From contig JBQMRQ010000062.1 of the NCBI GenBank assembly GCA_052174535.1, forward strand, positions 1-64,000: a DNA stretch of 64,000 nt, in the 5' to 3' direction. This DNA is from Arsenophonus sp052174535 (GTDB taxonomy: Bacteria > Pseudomonadota > Gammaproteobacteria > Enterobacterales > Enterobacteriaceae). Numbering within the stretch: the first letter of the stretch is position 1; each line of letters begins with the position of its first letter. Below are positions 50,760-61,485 of this stretch, one piece after another. The notes under the pieces are model-generated. The model searched no databases and had not been told where the DNA came from. It was given only the letters and a program-made list of their open reading frames with translations. Both the position numbers and the translations under genes were made by a program.

Positions 50760-52061
50760 ATGACCTCAAAAACTAAAATTATTATTGTCGGTGGTGGGGC
50801 AGGAGGATTGGAACTTGCAACCAAATTAGGGAATAAATTAAGGAGCAAGAATAAAGCTGAGATTATATTAGTTGATTGCAATAAAAGCCATTTATGGAAA
50901 CCCCTGCTGCATGAAGTTGCAGCAGGATCTTTAGATGACGGTGTTGATGCTTTAAGTTACATGGCACATGCTCATAATCACTATTTTCATTTTCAATTAG
51001 GTCAATTGACCAATATTAATCGTGATAATAAAACTATTACACTCTCAGCGATACATGATAAGGAAGGTCAACTTTTAGTTCCAGAACGACAATTAAATTT
51101 TGATCTTTTAGTAATAGCACTAGGTAGTGTATCTAATGATTTTGGTATCGCCGGTGTAAAAGAGCATTGTATTTTCCTGGATAATCCTCAGCAAGCTTTT
51201 CGTTTTCATGAAAAGATGCTGAATTTATTTCTTAGATACTCAGCACACCATAAATCGAATGATAAGATTAATATTGCAATTATTGGTGGTGGCGCAACTG
51301 GGGTGGAACTATCTGCTGAACTCTATAATGTTATCGAGCAATTAACCAGTTATGGTTTTGAAGGCTTGAATAAAGAAGCACTTCATGTAACCCTAATTGA
51401 GGCTGGTGAACGTATATTACCAGCACTGCCTATACGAGTCTCAACAGCTGCACATCATAAATTAATTAAATTAGGTGTTCGCATTTTAACACAAACTATA
51501 GTAACTAGTACGGATAGCGATGGTCTTAACATTAAATCAGCAGAAAAAATTAATGTCGATCTGATAGTTTGGGCAGCAGGCATTAAAGTACCTGATTTTA
51601 TGCATCAAATTGGTGGTTTAGAAACCAATCAAATTAATCAATTAGTGGTTAATACAACACTACAAACGACGCTAGATAGTTCCATTTTTGCGATTGGTGA
51701 TTGTGCCTCTTGCTCTAAAAAAGAGGGGGGATTTGTGCCTTCACGCGCTCAAGCTGCACATCAAATGGCCACTTTATGTTATAAAAATATCCTCGCTTTA
51801 CTTGAACATAAAGAATTGCAAGAATATATCTATAAAGATTATGGCTCTTTAGTCTCATTGTCTCGTTTTAATACGATTGGCAATCTAATGGGAAATTTAG
51901 TGTGCGGGAATATGACAGTTGAAGGAAAAATTGCTCGTATCGTCTATATTTTACTTTATCGCATGCATCAAGTAGCGTTACACGGTTATATTAAAACTGG
52001 ATTGATGATGCTAGTGGGTAGTATTAATCGAATCATTCGACCTAGATTAAAATTACACTAA
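50760..52061 (+). CDS. ndh: NADH dehydrogenase II (NDH-2)
   Basis: 433 residues (E. coli 434). A peripheral inner-membrane flavoenzyme passing electrons from NADH to quinone without pumping protons. Two dinucleotide-binding motifs are seen: VGGGAGGLELATKLG (FAD) at about 11-25 and IIGGGATGVELSAEL (NADH) near 176-190. Other conserved stretches are HLWKPLLHEVAAGSLDDGVDALSY-type text near 45-65, VWAAGIKVPDF, FAIGDCASC, the QAAHQMA quinone-side motif, and the amphipathic C-terminal GLMMLVGSINR.IRPRLKLH that anchors it to the membrane. The ATG has an AAGGTAG site. It is a single gene between R3 debris and insertion-sequence debris. Confidence 0.96.
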   Translation: MTSKTKIIIVGGGAGGLELATKLGNKLRSKNKAEIILVDCNKSHLWKPLLHEVAAGSLDDGVDALSYMAHAHNHYFHFQLGQLTNINRDNKTITLSAIHDKEGQLLVPERQLNFDLLVIALGSVSNDFGIAGVKEHCIFLDNPQQAFRFHEKMLNLFLRYSAHHKSNDKINIAIIGGGATGVELSAELYNVIEQLTSYGFEGLNKEALHVTLIEAGERILPALPIRVSTAAHHKLIKLGVRILTQTIVTSTDSDGLNIKSAEKINVDLIVWAAGIKVPDFMHQIGGLETNQINQLVVNTTLQTTLDSSIFAIGDCASCSKKEGGFVPSRAQAAHQMATLCYKNILALLEHKELQEYIYKDYGSLVSLSRFNTIGNLMGNLVCGNMTVEGKIARIVYILLYRMHQVALHGYIKTGLMMLVGSINRIIRPRLKLH

Positions 52062-52169
52062 CTGTTTACTTCCGAATCATTACATTATAATAGAGACCCT
52101 CATTGCACCTCTATTCATAGAATAAATAACTATCCAGAGAGTATATTAAGAGAAATATCATAAGAAGAC

Positions 52170-54500
52170 TCCATTTTCAAACAACTACAACACCTAAAAT
52201 CAGTTTTGCTCTTTAAACTAGCAAAGAGCTTACATCTACTTTTACTAAGTATTATGAAATATCTCTAAATTTTTTGTTCATAAAGAGAAGACAAGATAAT
52301 GTTTGATGATAACAGCCATATTCCTTATCATTTGCCTACGACTCTTTCACTAGATTAAAAATCGTAGTTATTTCCTGTGAAAAATTTTTCTCTCTCGATA
52401 AATCTGCTAGTAGTCGTATGCGAATTCCTAAACTCCATTATATCTCTATCTGATCTGGATTGCTGTTTACAAAAAGCAGAAGTGAGGATTTGCGTGAAAT
52501 GAAGAAAGAATTTTCCGAAGCCGTTCCATAAAGCGTTTAAAAACTAAAAACTTAGTTATCTGAACCTAGATGTGAATATCTTAAGTTATGATAATTCTAG
52601 TGTATGGGATTTCGGAGATCATCCGTATCCTGCTTATTATTTTATAAATTATTTTAATAATTGAGAGATGATATGCTATGATGATATGATATGAAAGGCC
52701 ACTCTATGAGGTATCCACAAAATTAGATATTATCTATGATCCATTGCATGAATTTATTTGCAATACTACTGGAAGAGCTAATGGCACTCATCTTTAAAAA
52801 TGAGCTCTAAAACAATTCTGCGATAACATCATGAACACAACTTGTTGACGTTCGTGTCCATATTGATCGAACGTAACGGTTATTTGCCGCAGCGAACTTA
52901 TAAGACTAGTATTGGGGATGTTGAGATTAATTGCCTAAGATTATAGGGGGTCGCAGTGACGATAGAATATCCTTCAAGAATCTCTCTGCTGCTCCTATAT
53001 CTGAATCGCATAAAAATCGGCTAAGAGTTGTTACTATAAGCTGTGTATATGAAAGACATCTTAACTAGTAATTTTCATAAAGCTCCTTGAAGTGCTTATT
53101 AATGAAAAGCACATGATCTTCTCTGGAAATATCCCATCAGCAAAATAAAACAGCAACATCTTAAATAGTATTTATAATACTAGCTGCGTGATTTAGTGAT
53201 ATGCGTTATATTTATTTATTAGCTGAAAGCATATGTCATTCTATTAGGCAAGCTGATCGCCTTTGACTTCTAATTAATATTGGTAGCACTACGCATAGAT
53301 ATAGAGAAGGGAATTTCGGTCAAAAATACTTATCGAGTATTAGAAGCGCGCTTGGCTGAACTTCTAGATGACCACGAACACGTGGTTAAAACTGTAGCTC
53401 CATGTTTGCTACGCAGACGGTACACACCCCCTCTTGATTTTTAGAATAGAAATGGTAAAGATATTGCTTAGCATACAGAATAAATGCTGTTTAGTGGTGC
53501 ATAAAGCATCTAATGCATTACTTTCACTCTCTAAAAATATGCAGCACTGAAAGTTAAGGAAGAACTCTTGCCCGGGGGGCTTTCAGGTTACCAGAGAAAG
53601 CCGTGATGTCGCTAATAAATCGCTTAATGCTTTATTGGAAAGATTTTCAGCGTATGCTGCAGTGATGATCATGCTGTAAAAAATAAAGAAAAACGACTAA
53701 GACTTTACGAGTGTCTGTCAGTGCGCTAGGCACATCAATAAAAATAACAAATCCAATTGAATCTGCTTTTATGACAGTGAGAATACAGAGTCGATTTCAA
53801 ATTACTGCAGTTCAAAAACTAACTACTTCAATTCTATTTAAGTTTCTACAATCTACTCAAAAAAAGCTATAACCGCGGATAATAGGATTTTACCTGGTTG
53901 ACTCTAGTAATCAACAGCGTCTATTCTAAAGATAAAACAGATTTACGAAGTATCAGAGTGGAATTTAGCCTGACCGTAATACACAAATTTCTAAATTTAA
54001 TATATTTTAAAATACCGATTAAAACTTTACGACATTATCTTTTTTTGTAGATACAGATCGAACTACTCAGTTGTTTCTTATTCGTCTTATAAGACCGTGA
54101 TTAATGCTCAATGCTTTTAGATGATCTTAAGTGAACATACCCCTATAGCTCTTCATCGAATACTTAGAAATAATGTAATGAATTTACAGACCTTTTTCTT
54201 AACCTAAGAAAAGGTTAAACCACCAGAAAAAGGAAATTTAACTATTGTGTGCAGTGCTCGATATAGAGCACAAAGTTAGTTCGCTGATGAATACTAAAAC
54301 GAATGGTCTAGTTTATCGATTCAATATTATATGAAAATAGACTAAAAACCATCATTTTAATTTTTGTTAAGATCTTGATATCACTCTACATCGATATTAT
54401 TAGTTATACAATAAGAAATTAGTAAATCAGTTTTAATTAATAAAATTCCATTGAATCTACGAAAATTGCTTTAAAGTTAAACCTGAATTATTTAATAAAA
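52170..54500 (+). mobile_element. IS481-family element split by an IS256-type insertion
   Basis: The 5' half (caacacctaaaatcag near 52190; helix-turn-helix; LLVVVCEFLNSI) runs to about 52585, ending at the YL.VDVKYL segment (ctgaacctagatgtgaatatctta). The very next residues of the protein, the T-R-R-Y-L-F region, resume at about 54020 (aaaactttacgacattatcttt), followed by the TDNGKEFTD trace near 54150-54200, QTNGMV near 54290 and the 3' end near 54500. The intervening 1.4 kb is an IS256-type copy. A perfect hairpin GTTCTTTC-CTA-GAAAGAAC at 54508-54526 follows. Confidence 0.75.
52590..54000 (+). mobile_element. IS256-family element nested in IS481
   Basis: Forward copy from the shared 5' block tctagtgtatgggatttcgg (52598) to the 3' block near 53985-54000. 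It is flanked on both sides by adjoining parts of one IS481 gene, so its ends are known to within about 20 bases. Confidence 0.75.
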
Positions 54501-54617
54501 TATAATGTTCTTTCCTAGAAAGAACAACTAATTTACATCGATCATCATTAACAATACTAGATTTGATATTAACCATCACCTTCTTGTTGTAAGCAACATA
54601 AGAAACGATAAATTAAT

Positions 54618-57600
54618 TTATACTTGATGTAACTGAAAATTAGTTATTAACTTCCTAATAAAAGCAAGCCTTTCAGAATAATTAATTAGTGGTTTAATAA
54701 ATTTTAATTTATTAGGCCCATCTAGTCGATAGATATCAGCTGAGTTTTGCAATAACTCAATAAGAAAAGTTGGATTTACTTTATTTTGCTTACTAAATTC
54801 AATAAATCCTCCTTTTTCATTAGCTTCTATTCGTTTAATACCTAATGCTTGTCCATGCATCTGGATATCAGTAGTTTGGATTAATTGTTTACAAGCATCA
54901 GGCAACTTACCAAAACGATTAATAAGTTCAATTTTTAACTCATCTAATTCATTGCTATTTTTGGCACTGGCTATTCTTTTATAAAAAGATAATCTAAGAT
55001 TCACATCGGTAATATAGTCATCCGGCAATAGTACAGGCATTCTTAATTCAATTTCAGTCTGTTGACTGATAAGCTCCCTTAAAGAAGGTTCCTTGCCTTG
55101 CTTTAAAGCCTCAACAGCGTTTTCAAGAAGTTCCATATAAAGTGTAAATCCGATGGTATTCATCTGTCCGCTTTGTTCTTTACCAAGCAACTCTCCAGCA
55201 CCACGAATTTCTAAATCATGGGTAGCCAATGCAAATCCTGCACCAAGATTTTCTAGCGCTCCGATCACTTCAAGTCTTTTTTGTGCATCATCTGTCATAG
55301 CTTTCGGGTGTGGTGTTAAGAGATAAGCATAAGCTTGATGATAAGAGCGGCCAACTCTACCACGCAATTGATGTAATTGTGCTAAACCAAAATGATCTGC
55401 ACGTTCAATAATAATAGTATTAGCAGTAGGGATATCGATTCCCGTTTCAATAATAGTTGTGCAAATTAATACATTGAAACGCTGATGATGAAAATCGGTC
55501 ATAACACGTTCCAAATCTCTTTCACGCATTTTCCCATGAGCAATAACAAAACGCGCTTCAGATACTAGTGATGCCAAACGTTCTTTGGCTTTTTCAATAT
55601 ATTTTACATCATTAAATAGATAATAAACTTGCCCACCACGTAATATTTCCCGCAAAATCGCTTCCCGCACAATTAAATCATCATATTGACGAACAAAGGT
55701 CTTAACGGATAATCGACGAGAAGGCGGAGTAGCAATAATCGATAGATCACGCATCCCACTCATTGCCATATTAAGAGTTCTAGGAATAGGTGTTGCCGTT
55801 AATGTTAGAATATCAACATTAGCTCGTATTGATTTAATTAACTCTTTCTGGCGAACACCAAAACGGTGTTCTTCATCAACAATTAATAATCCAAGTGATT
55901 TCCAACGAAAATCATTTTGTAATAATTTATGGGTACCAATTAAGATATCTACCTTACCTTCAGCTACTGCGTTAATAATTTCTTGCTGTTCTTTATTACT
56001 ACGAAAACGTGATAGCATTTCAATTCGTACTGGCCAGTTAGCAAAACGGTCGAGAAAATTATCGAAGTGTTGTTGTGCTAGTAGCGTTGTTGGTATCAAT
56101 ACAGCAACTTGTTGATTATTAGTTATTGCCAAAAATGCTGCTCGCATAGCCACTTCAGTTTTACCAAAGCCCACATCACCACAAACTAAACGATCCATAG
56201 CAATGGGTTGGCACATATCATTTAAAACAGAATTAATTGCCTGTTCTTGATCAACTGTTGTTTCGAAGGGGAAATCTTGGCAAAAAAGCTGATATTGCAT
56301 TTTATCATGTTTGAAAGCAAAACCTGGCTTTATGCTTCGCTGAGCATGAAAATCTAATAACTCTACTGCAACATCGCGAATTTTTTCAGCTGCTTTTTGT
56401 TTTGCTTTAGCCCAAACATCACTACCTAATTTATGTAATGGTGCACTTTCATCACTACTTCCACTATAACGACTAATTAAATTCAGCGATGAAACCGGAG
56501 CATAAAGTTTATCGTTGCCAGCATAAGTGAGGATCAAGTATTCAGCTTGGATACCCCCTGCGACTAAAGTGGTTAAACCTTGATAACGTCCGACCCCATG
56601 TTCAAAGTGAACAACAGGTTGTCCTGGCCGTAATTCAGCCAGATTACGGATTAATAGGTCAATATTGACCGTTTTGTATTGTTTAGTATGACGTTGAATA
56701 ACCCGCTTACCTAAAATATCACTTTCACAAATGAGGGCTATTTGTTGATCCTGATTAGCAAAACCTTGTTCAGCAGCACCTACTGTGATATAAAAACCTG
56801 CATTATTAGTTTTATTCAGAGTTTTAATTTTAATAGGGTTGATTTTTATCCGCGCTAGTAGCTCTTGTACTATTTCACGTCGTCCTGGACTTGCTGCAGA
56901 AAAAATAATTCGGCCAGTAAAATTTCTGCTAAACTCATCTAGCTTATCAAGCGGGGCTTTATTTTTCTGACTGATACTTAAATCAGGTAAAGCTAAATAG
57001 GGTAGGTTAGTATTACCTGATTTTTGAGCAACCGGTTTAACTGAAATTTTAATACGTGGCCATGTTTTAAGGGTTTGATTAAGCTGTTCGCTATTTAACC
57101 AAAGCGTATCAGGCGGTAGTAGCGGACGCATTGGATCAACATTTCGGCTCTCATAGCGCTGATAAGTATCAGTCCAAAATCTATTAGCCATTGCTGCTAA
57201 ATCTTGTGTTATCAATAAAGTATCATCAGGAAAGTAATCAAATAAAGAAGATAGTGGATGATTAAAAAAAAGAGGTTGCCAATATTCAATTCCTGCTGGC
57301 ACTATTTTTTTACTAATTTGTTGATAGATATGTTCAGGGTCACGCCGTATATCGAAATATTTACGCCATTGCCTACGAAATAATTCAATAGCTTTATCAT
57401 CTATTGGGAATTCATGAGCGGGTAGTAAATTTATCTGCTCAATTTCGCTGACAGCTAGTTGACTATCAACATTAAAAGTTCTTAAGCTATCAATTTCATC
57501 ATCAAAAAAGTCAATTCGATATGGATCATTACTGCCCATTGGAAAGAGATCAAGTAATGATCCACGAGTAGTATACTCACCATATTCGAGTACTTGTTCA

Positions 57601-58058
57601 ACATATCGGTAACCGGCTTTATCAAGATTATTACGCAACTTTTCAGGTGAAAGCTTGTTCCCCTTATGGATAACCAGTGCATTGCTGATTAAGAAATCAG
57701 CAGGGCAAACTTTTTGCATTAATGTATTAACCGGAACAATTAATAAACCTTTTGTTAAAGTTGGCAGTCGATAAAGATTAACTAAACGCGTTGAAATAAT
57801 TTCTTGATGTGGTGAAAAACTATCATAGGGTAACGTTTCCCAATCCGAAAACATTGTCACTGAATTCTGTGAGAATTGTTGTATTTCATCATATAATTTT
57901 AAGGCATTATGTGTATCTTGAGTGATTAATACAACAAGACCTGGATGTCGTTCGACAATATCAGCACACTCAATAGCGGCTGCTGCGCCAATCAGACACC
58001 CCAAATGGCGAATATCACCTTGCTGTTTTGGTAGTTGATAATAATATTTTTCCGACAT
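54618..58058 (-). CDS. mfd: Transcription-repair coupling factor Mfd
   Basis: 1146 residues (E. coli 1148). A DNA translocase that removes RNA polymerase stalled at lesions and recruits UvrA. Domains in order: UvrB-like N-terminal module (about 1-350), RNA-polymerase-interacting domain (about 470-550, VVHFEHGVGRYQGL), SF2 translocase with Walker A VCGDVGFGKTEVAMRAA (about 625-640), DEEH box LLIVDEEHRFGVRQKEL, TLTATPIPRTL, TTIIETGIDIPTANTII and QLRGRVGRS, then the C-terminal TRCF regulatory domain (about 1000-1146). It is complete. It diverges from lolC with 191 bases between them. The upstream ATG gives MSEKYYYQLPKQ, close to the family start. Confidence 0.96.
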   Translation of the reverse strand: MSEKYYYQLPKQQGDIRHLGCLIGAAAAIECADIVERHPGLVVLITQDTHNALKLYDEIQQFSQNSVTMFSDWETLPYDSFSPHQEIISTRLVNLYRLPTLTKGLLIVPVNTLMQKVCPADFLISNALVIHKGNKLSPEKLRNNLDKAGYRYVEQVLEYGEYTTRGSLLDLFPMGSNDPYRIDFFDDEIDSLRTFNVDSQLAVSEIEQINLLPAHEFPIDDKAIELFRRQWRKYFDIRRDPEHIYQQISKKIVPAGIEYWQPLFFNHPLSSLFDYFPDDTLLITQDLAAMANRFWTDTYQRYESRNVDPMRPLLPPDTLWLNSEQLNQTLKTWPRIKISVKPVAQKSGNTNLPYLALPDLSISQKNKAPLDKLDEFSRNFTGRIIFSAASPGRREIVQELLARIKINPIKIKTLNKTNNAGFYITVGAAEQGFANQDQQIALICESDILGKRVIQRHTKQYKTVNIDLLIRNLAELRPGQPVVHFEHGVGRYQGLTTLVAGGIQAEYLILTYAGNDKLYAPVSSLNLISRYSGSSDESAPLHKLGSDVWAKAKQKAAEKIRDVAVELLDFHAQRSIKPGFAFKHDKMQYQLFCQDFPFETTVDQEQAINSVLNDMCQPIAMDRLVCGDVGFGKTEVAMRAAFLAITNNQQVAVLIPTTLLAQQHFDNFLDRFANWPVRIEMLSRFRSNKEQQEIINAVAEGKVDILIGTHKLLQNDFRWKSLGLLIVDEEHRFGVRQKELIKSIRANVDILTLTATPIPRTLNMAMSGMRDLSIIATPPSRRLSVKTFVRQYDDLIVREAILREILRGGQVYYLFNDVKYIEKAKERLASLVSEARFVIAHGKMRERDLERVMTDFHHQRFNVLICTTIIETGIDIPTANTIIIERADHFGLAQLHQLRGRVGRSYHQAYAYLLTPHPKAMTDDAQKRLEVIGALENLGAGFALATHDLEIRGAGELLGKEQSGQMNTIGFTLYMELLENAVEALKQGKEPSLRELISQQTEIELRMPVLLPDDYITDVNLRLSFYKRIASAKNSNELDELKIELINRFGKLPDACKQLIQTTDIQMHGQALGIKRIEANEKGGFIEFSKQNKVNPTFLIELLQNSADIYRLDGPNKLKFIKPLINYSERLAFIRKLITNFQLHQV

Positions 58059-58249
58059 AAGGATTAATTAATTCTCACTATTAAATTATAATACTTGTTT
58101 TATTAATACTAAAACAAAAGAAAATCGTCTAATCTGTTAAGATAGTTATAAAAAATCGTAAAACGTTGACTTAAAGTGATTTCATTCAGTATGCTACCAT
58201 TTATTATCGCCAAATACTTTGCTTTGGCAACAGAGGTATATTAGATTTA

Positions 58250-59452
58250 ATGTCTCAATCTGTTATCTTTTATATTGGTCTACGTTATATGCGTAGACAA
58301 ACAGGCGACCGATTTGGTCGGTTCGTATCGAGTTTATCTACAATTGGCATTACATTAGGCATTATGGCATTAATTACCGTCACCGCTGTTATGAATGGTT
58401 TTGAACATTCATTGCAACAGAGTATTTTAACATATATGCCACAGGTTATTTTAACGACACATAAAGGTAATCTCAACCCAAGTCAATATCCTGCAAAAAA
58501 TATAACCTATCTGCAAGGAATCGAAAACATTGCTCCAATTGTGGAAAGTGATGTTATATTGCAAAGCAGGCAAAATATAGGGATTGCGGTCATGATTGGT
58601 GTTGATGAAACATCGACTGAGCCTTTGTTAAATCATCTGCAAGATGTTGATTCTTCAGTGTTAACTGCTGGTAGTTACCATGTAATTTTAGGCTTAAAAT
58701 TAGCTGAACAACTAAATATAAGAAGAGGGGATCAATTGAGATTAATTATCCCTGCTGTTAGTCAGGTTACGCCAATTGGCAGAATACCAAGTCAACGTTT
58801 ATTTACAGTAGCTGGATTTTTTGCTACCCAAGGTGAAGCCGACAATAATGAATTATTAGTTAATCAGCTAGATGCAGCACGATTAATGCGTTATCCGATC
58901 GGTAATATTACTGGTTGGCGTCTTTATCTTAACGCACCATTAACCGTTGATAGCTTGTCTCAACAAACGTTACCAGCAGGTATGATATGGCAGGATTGGC
59001 GTGAACGAAAAGGTGAATTTTTTCAGGCAGTGAAAATGGAAAAAAATATGATGGGATTATTATTGAGTCTCATTATTGCCGTAGCAGCATTTAATGTTGT
59101 TACTTCACTTTCATTATTAGTTATGGAAAAAGAGTCTGAAGGGGGAATTTTGCAAACTTTAGGTTTAAAACGAAGCCAGATTATGGCTATTTTTATCCTT
59201 CAAGGGGCAGCGACAGGAATCATTGGTAGCATCATTGGAACAGTATTAGGTTTATTTATCACAAGCCAGCTTAATATAATAATGCCTATGCTTGGTTTAT
59301 TAGCTAAAGGTATCGAATTACCAATATCTATTGATCCTTCTCGTATTATATTAATTACTTTATCTTCAATTGCTATCTCATTATTAGCCACCCTTTATCC
59401 ATCTTGGCGTGCAGCTACCATTCAACCTGCAGAAGCTTTACGTTATGAATAA
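58250..59452 (+). CDS. lolC: Lipoprotein-releasing permease LolC
   Basis: 400 residues (E. coli 399). With LolD and LolE it forms the inner-membrane ABC exporter that hands mature lipoproteins to LolA. Four membrane segments: one near 25-50 (STIGITLGIMALITVTAVMNG), then a long periplasmic domain with MGRIPSQRLF-like text (IGRIPSQRLFTVAGFFA), and three at about 268-300, 315-345 and 360-385 (FQAVKMEKNMMGLLL...). It ends with PAEALRYE like E. coli LolC. The stop overlaps lolD by 8 bases. Having separate LolC and LolE is the enterobacterial pattern, unlike the LolF-type homodimer of many other bacteria. Confidence 0.96.
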   Translation: MSQSVIFYIGLRYMRRQTGDRFGRFVSSLSTIGITLGIMALITVTAVMNGFEHSLQQSILTYMPQVILTTHKGNLNPSQYPAKNITYLQGIENIAPIVESDVILQSRQNIGIAVMIGVDETSTEPLLNHLQDVDSSVLTAGSYHVILGLKLAEQLNIRRGDQLRLIIPAVSQVTPIGRIPSQRLFTVAGFFATQGEADNNELLVNQLDAARLMRYPIGNITGWRLYLNAPLTVDSLSQQTLPAGMIWQDWRERKGEFFQAVKMEKNMMGLLLSLIIAVAAFNVVTSLSLLVMEKESEGGILQTLGLKRSQIMAIFILQGAATGIIGSIIGTVLGLFITSQLNIIMPMLGLLAKGIELPISIDPSRIILITLSSIAISLLATLYPSWRAATIQPAEALRYE

Positions 59453-60140
59453 TTCCCCACTATTAGTTTGTCAAAATCTCTATAAATCTTATCAAGATGG
59501 TAAAATTTTAACTAATGTTCTTAAAAACATTTCATTATCAATTAATAAAAATGAAATGACGGCAATTCTAGGTAGCTCAGGTTCTGGGAAGAGTACACTC
59601 CTGCATTTATTAGGCGGATTAGATACGCCAAGTAGCGGTGATATTATTTTTGATGGTAAAAAAATTACCTTACTTTCTACCAATGATAGAGCTAAACTAC
59701 GTAATCAAGAATTGGGATTTATTTATCAATTTCATCATTTATTACCAGATTTTACTGCATTAGAAAATGTAATGATGCCATTATTGATTGGCGGAATGAC
59801 ACGTGTTAAAGCTCAGCATAAAGCTGATGAGATGTTAGCAACAGTAGGTTTATCCAATCAAGTTAATCATCGCTCGGCTGAATTATCTGGTGGCGAACGT
59901 CAGAGAGTTGCAATTGCCCGTGCAATTGTTAACGAACCTGCTTTAGTGTTAGCAGATGAACCGACAGGTAATTTAGACTTACACAATGTAGATATTATCT
60001 TTGATTTATTAATGGATCTTAATAGACAAAAAGGAACAGCATTTTTAGTTGTAACTCATGATTTGCGACTTGCCTGTCGTTTAACTCGTCAACTAGAAAT
60101 GCGGGATGGTTACTTACAAGATGATTTAAGATTAATGTGA
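59445..60140 (+). CDS. lolD: Lipoprotein-releasing ATPase LolD
   Basis: 231 residues from the ATG at 59445 (E. coli 233). The ABC ATPase that powers LolCE. Walker A GSSGSGKST at about 42-50, Q-loop in IYQFHHLLPDFTALENV, signature LSGGERQRVAIARAI, Walker B LVLADEPTGNLD, and switch histidine in VVTHD. The open frame extends 12 codons upstream to a non-ATG start inside lolC, but the chosen ATG gives the family N-terminus (MNNSPLLVCQNLYKSYQDG) and an 8-base overlap with lolC. Its stop overlaps lolE. Confidence 0.96.
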   Translation: MNNSPLLVCQNLYKSYQDGKILTNVLKNISLSINKNEMTAILGSSGSGKSTLLHLLGGLDTPSSGDIIFDGKKITLLSTNDRAKLRNQELGFIYQFHHLLPDFTALENVMMPLLIGGMTRVKAQHKADEMLATVGLSNQVNHRSAELSGGERQRVAIARAIVNEPALVLADEPTGNLDLHNVDIIFDLLMDLNRQKGTAFLVVTHDLRLACRLTRQLEMRDGYLQDDLRLM

Positions 60141-61399
60141 GTAGCGTAATCATGGCGGAATTATCTCGTGCCTTAAAGATTGCTATTCGTTTTAGCCAAG
60201 GCAAAAAAAGAGTAAGCTTAGTTTCATTGATATCGATTATTTCTATATTAGGTATTGTGATTGGTGTTGCAGTGTTAATTATCGGTTTAAGTGCAATGAA
60301 TGGTTTTGAGCGTGAATTAAAAAATCGCATACTTTCAGTTGTTCCTCATGGACAAATTGCGGTAGTTAATCAGCCTTATTTAAATTGGCAAGCTGATTTA
60401 GCTAAGATTAGACAGACTCCAGGGGTTGTTGCTGTATCACCTTATATTAACTTTACTGGATTGATTGAAAAAGGGGGTACATTGAAAGCAATACAAGTAT
60501 CTGGTGTTGATTTATCGTCAGAGCGCTCAGTTAGTTCGTTACCTGATTTTATCTTGAATGATGCATGGAAAAAATTAAAACTAGGTAATAACGAAATTAT
60601 TTTAGGTCAAGGCGTCGCAAAAATATTAAAAGTTTCACCTGGAGATCATATTACCATCATGATCTCTAATCATGATGATAAATTAGGTATTCAACAACTA
60701 AATCGAATTAGTGTTACGGTTATTGGGATATTAAAATTAAATGGTATGTTAGATCATCATTTAGCAATAGTACCATTGCAAGATGCACAACAATATTTAT
60801 CCTATGGTGATAGCGTTACCGGTTTTCAGATCAGCGTAAATGATGTTTTTGCTGCTAATAAAGTAGTTTATGATGCTGGCATAAATACTGGCCATTACGT
60901 CACTATTAAAAGTTGGATAGCAGATTATGGTTACATGTATAACGATATTCAAATGGTGCGTGGCATAATGTATCTTAGCATGATTTTAGTAATTGGTGTT
61001 GCCTGTTTTAATATTGTCTCTACGCTGGTAATGGCAGTAAAAGATAAAAGGATCGATATTGCAGTGTTGAGAACACTCGGTGCTAAAGATAGTTTTATTC
61101 GAGCTATTTTTTTATGGTATGGATTAATAACGGGGATAATTGGATGTTTTATTGGTATGTTAGTTGGGATTTTTATATCACTAAATCTAACGACTATTAT
61201 TAAATATATAGAAAATATTATTAATCATCCTATTTTATCAGGTGATATTTATTTTATTGATTTTTTACCCTCTGAGCTCCAGATTATCGATGTATTTTAT
61301 GTCATATTAACAACATTAATTTTAAGTTTACTTGCTAGTTGGTATCCAGCTAAACGGGCAACAAAAATAGATCCGGTGCGAATTTTAAGTGGAAAATAA
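60137..61399 (+). CDS. lolE: Lipoprotein-releasing permease LolE
   Basis: 420 residues from a GTG overlapping the lolD stop by 3-4 bases; the ATG at 60152 (MAELSRALKIAIRF) gives 415 and lies closer to the E. coli length of 414, so it may be the true start. The partner of LolC, it is thought to bind the lipoprotein substrate. First membrane segment SLISIISILGIVIGVAVLIIGLS, then SAMNGFERELKNRILSVVPHG, a periplasmic domain with APYINFTGL-type text (SPYINFTGLIEKGG), and three further membrane segments with GVACFNIVSTLVMAVKDK and LASWYPAKRATKIDPVRILSG. It ends the operon; nagK, next in E. coli, is missing. Confidence 0.95.
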   Translation: MSSVIMAELSRALKIAIRFSQGKKRVSLVSLISIISILGIVIGVAVLIIGLSAMNGFERELKNRILSVVPHGQIAVVNQPYLNWQADLAKIRQTPGVVAVSPYINFTGLIEKGGTLKAIQVSGVDLSSERSVSSLPDFILNDAWKKLKLGNNEIILGQGVAKILKVSPGDHITIMISNHDDKLGIQQLNRISVTVIGILKLNGMLDHHLAIVPLQDAQQYLSYGDSVTGFQISVNDVFAANKVVYDAGINTGHYVTIKSWIADYGYMYNDIQMVRGIMYLSMILVIGVACFNIVSTLVMAVKDKRIDIAVLRTLGAKDSFIRAIFLWYGLITGIIGCFIGMLVGIFISLNLTTIIKYIENIINHPILSGDIYFIDFLPSELQIIDVFYVILTTLILSLLASWYPAKRATKIDPVRILSGK

Positions 61400-61485
61400 C
61401 AATTATTGTTTTGTTATAATTACCTAAAAGTAACAATTGTTTAATTAAAAAATAAGTTGGTTAGGATGAAAAGGATACTCTTACA

